A stretch of DNA of 37,217 nt from NCBI RefSeq assembly GCF_003479805.1, contig NZ_QUHV01000017.1, forward strand, positions 1 to 37,217, in the 5' to 3' direction. A program made the position numbers and the translations under genes. The DNA is from Collinsella sp. AF08-23 (GTDB lineage: Bacteria > Actinomycetota > Coriobacteriia > Coriobacteriales > Coriobacteriaceae). Under the pieces are notes generated by a model. That model saw only the letters and a program-made list of their open reading frames with translations, did not search any database and was not told where the DNA came from. Below, one piece after another: positions 35,765-37,217 of the stretch; position 1 is the first letter of the stretch, and each line of letters begins with the position of its first letter.

Positions 35765-37162
35765 ATGAGCGAAATAATACGATTTGGAACAGATGGCTGG
35801 CGTGCGCGCCTTGATGGTGATTTCACCAACGATAACGTGGTGCGAGTTGCAGATGCGGCGGGTGCTCTTTGGGCACGCCGCGCAGCTGGTGCGCTGGTGT
35901 ATGTTGGGTACGATGCACGTCCTGGTGCACGTGAGTTTGCGCGCCTTGCAGGCAAGGTCCTTGCGGCGCACGGTCTGGCGGTCAAGGTTTCCGATAGGCA
36001 CGTTCCCACGCCCGCGTTGGCGTGGACAGTCGCCCGGGATGACCGCGCTGTGGGCGGCTTGATGGTGACAGGTTCGCATAGCCCCGCAGACTATCAGGGA
36101 ATCAAGCTGCGCATGGCGGATGGTGGTGTGGGGTCGGACGATTTCTACGAAGAACTACAGCGCATCATCGATTCCGATCCAACGCTTGCCCGCGGGGCAA
36201 TCGCCGAGACGGACTTTCTTACGCGCTATTTAGACCATCTGTATGCAATGGTGGACACCGAGGCAATCGCTGCGGCGCAGTTACGGGTCGTATACGATCC
36301 GTTGTACGGATCGGCAAGTGGCTGCTTCGCCGATTTGCTGCGTGCCATGGGGGCTGATGTGACCGAGATCCATGGTTCGCCAGATGAAGAGACCGATGGA
36401 ACCCATCCCGAGCCTATTGAGCCTTGGGTTGACGACTGCGAGCGCGAGGTTGTCGCGTGTGGCGCATGTGCGGGGCTTGTCAACGATGGGGATGGCGATC
36501 GCATTGGCGCGGTGGACGAACACGGCAGATTTGTGAATTCGCAAAAGGTCATAGCTCTCATTCTCGGTCACTTATGCCGCAACCGAGGATGGAACGGGCG
36601 CGTGGTGCTCAACACGACGTCGTCGATTCTCACGCGAAGGGTTGCACGTGAGCTGGGATGTAAGCTCTCCATAAAACCCGTTGGTTTCAAGCATATATAT
36701 AGTGAGATGAAAAAACGGGACGTGTTGCTAGGGGGAGGAGAGTCAGGAGGTGTGGGCATTGCCCACCATATGCCGGAGCGCGATGGCCTTCTGGTCAACC
36801 TTCTTCTCTGTGAGGCGATGGCGGTGACGGGGAAGTCACTTGCGGAGCTTGTAGACGAGCTGGAAAGCTATTTCGGGCGGTATTACTATGCTCGCCGCGA
36901 CCTCCGAATAGACCCGGAGATTGTCGAAATGCTCCGTACGGTCTTACCAGGACTCAACCCTCCGATGGTGGCAGGTCGAGTTCCGGTGCACGTGAGTCAT
37001 ATGGATGGGTTGCGGCTGGAGTTCGATGACGAATCGTGGATCCTGCTCAGACCTTCCCAAACTGAACCGCTCATACGCGTATATGCAGAAGCGCAGACGA
37101 TCGAAATGCGGGACGAACTGCTGGATGCGGGGATAGATCTCGCTCATGGCGAGTTTACATAG
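35765..37162 (+). CDS. Phosphoglucomutase/phosphomannomutase family protein
   Basis: A 465-residue alpha-D-phosphohexomutase that interconverts hexose 1- and 6-phosphates. FGTDGWRA opens domain 1; the phosphoserine is Ser104 in VTGSHSPADYQG; the magnesium loop is DGDGDR at 241-246; GGGESGG is the sugar-binding loop of domain 3; RPSQTEPLIRVYAEA is the phosphate-binding loop of domain 4, with Gln where the family usually has Gly. FGTDGW and the overall pattern separate it from GlmM. Whether glucose, mannose or glucosamine phosphate is the substrate is not decided by sequence. GTG at 35753 is an alternative start overlapping the RBS. Confidence 0.92.
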   Translation: MSEIIRFGTDGWRARLDGDFTNDNVVRVADAAGALWARRAAGALVYVGYDARPGAREFARLAGKVLAAHGLAVKVSDRHVPTPALAWTVARDDRAVGGLMVTGSHSPADYQGIKLRMADGGVGSDDFYEELQRIIDSDPTLARGAIAETDFLTRYLDHLYAMVDTEAIAAAQLRVVYDPLYGSASGCFADLLRAMGADVTEIHGSPDEETDGTHPEPIEPWVDDCEREVVACGACAGLVNDGDGDRIGAVDEHGRFVNSQKVIALILGHLCRNRGWNGRVVLNTTSSILTRRVARELGCKLSIKPVGFKHIYSEMKKRDVLLGGGESGGVGIAHHMPERDGLLVNLLLCEAMAVTGKSLAELVDELESYFGRYYYARRDLRIDPEIVEMLRTVLPGLNPPMVAGRVPVHVSHMDGLRLEFDDESWILLRPSQTEPLIRVYAEAQTIEMRDELLDAGIDLAHGEFT

Positions 37163-37217
37163 GAGCAAAGTTTCCCGCTAGTTATGTGCGAAATGTGGAG
37201 ACGAAGATAGTCGCCCA
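37163..37217. other. Window end, non-coding
   Basis: The last 55 bases after the phosphohexomutase stop contain no ORF or clear terminator stem. The next gene is outside the window. Confidence 0.5.

Noticed and set aside
35765..37162. Assignment as glmM
   Set aside because: The N-terminal FGTDGWRA and GSHSP phosphoserine loop fit the phosphoglucomutase/phosphomannomutase group better than GlmM.

Overview
The window is about 37 kb of GC-rich (roughly 60%) bacterial chromosome. Every convincing gene lies on the + strand. Three proteins carry Gram-positive cell-wall sorting signals (LPQTG, LPGTG, LPATG, each followed by Asp, a hydrophobic segment and a basic tail). Together with the F-type ATP synthase operon, the codon use and the housekeeping order, this points to a gut actinobacterium of the class Coriobacteriia, probably Collinsella or a close relative. 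That assignment is inference from general protein resemblance, not a database result.

Layout. (1) 1-1744: a non-coding start with a cloverleaf-like palindromic element, then purB (adenylosuccinate lyase) and an intrinsic terminator. (2) 1956-4901: a sortase-anchored surface protein with beta-helix-type repeats and an InlB-type repeat. (3) 5023-7610: an 8-codon ORF ending in UAG, prfA (release factor 1) and prmC (its GGQ methyltransferase), the last with a long acidic insertion. (4) 7665-9566: a higBA toxin-antitoxin pair with its operator, then a MalY/PatB-type PLP enzyme. (5) 9585-10271: tsaC (tRNA t6A synthesis). (6) 10500-21099: two very large secreted, wall-anchored glycosidases, a GH2 beta-galactosidase (1754 aa) and a GH84 beta-N-acetylglucosaminidase (about 1703 aa), both with carbohydrate-binding and Ig-like modules and long structured leaders. 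(7) 21274-23983: glpK, rpiB, upp. (8) 24310-31187: a complete atp operon, small membrane protein then atpBEFHAGDC, closed by a strong terminator. (9) 31271-37162: murA, a LytR-CpsA-Psr ligase, pepT, a DtxR/MntR-family metalloregulator and a phosphohexomutase.

How it fits together. The order prfA-prmC-tsaC-rpiB-upp-atp-murA matches a housekeeping gene order known from Firmicutes such as Bacillus subtilis and partly from Actinobacteria. Here it is interrupted by accessory blocks: the toxin-antitoxin pair plus PLP enzyme, and the glycosidases plus glpK. The two glycosidases would release galactose and GlcNAc from host glycans (mucin O-glycans, glycosaminoglycan fragments or milk-type oligosaccharides) at the cell surface. 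The other genes serve nucleotide salvage and synthesis, energy coupling and wall synthesis.

The points most worth a second look are the UAG-ended mini-ORF in front of the gene for the UAG-reading release factor, the acidic insertion in PrmC, the folded leaders of the glycosidase genes, and the cloverleaf palindrome upstream of purB. I found no rRNA, tRNA, CRISPR array, insertion sequence or prophage.
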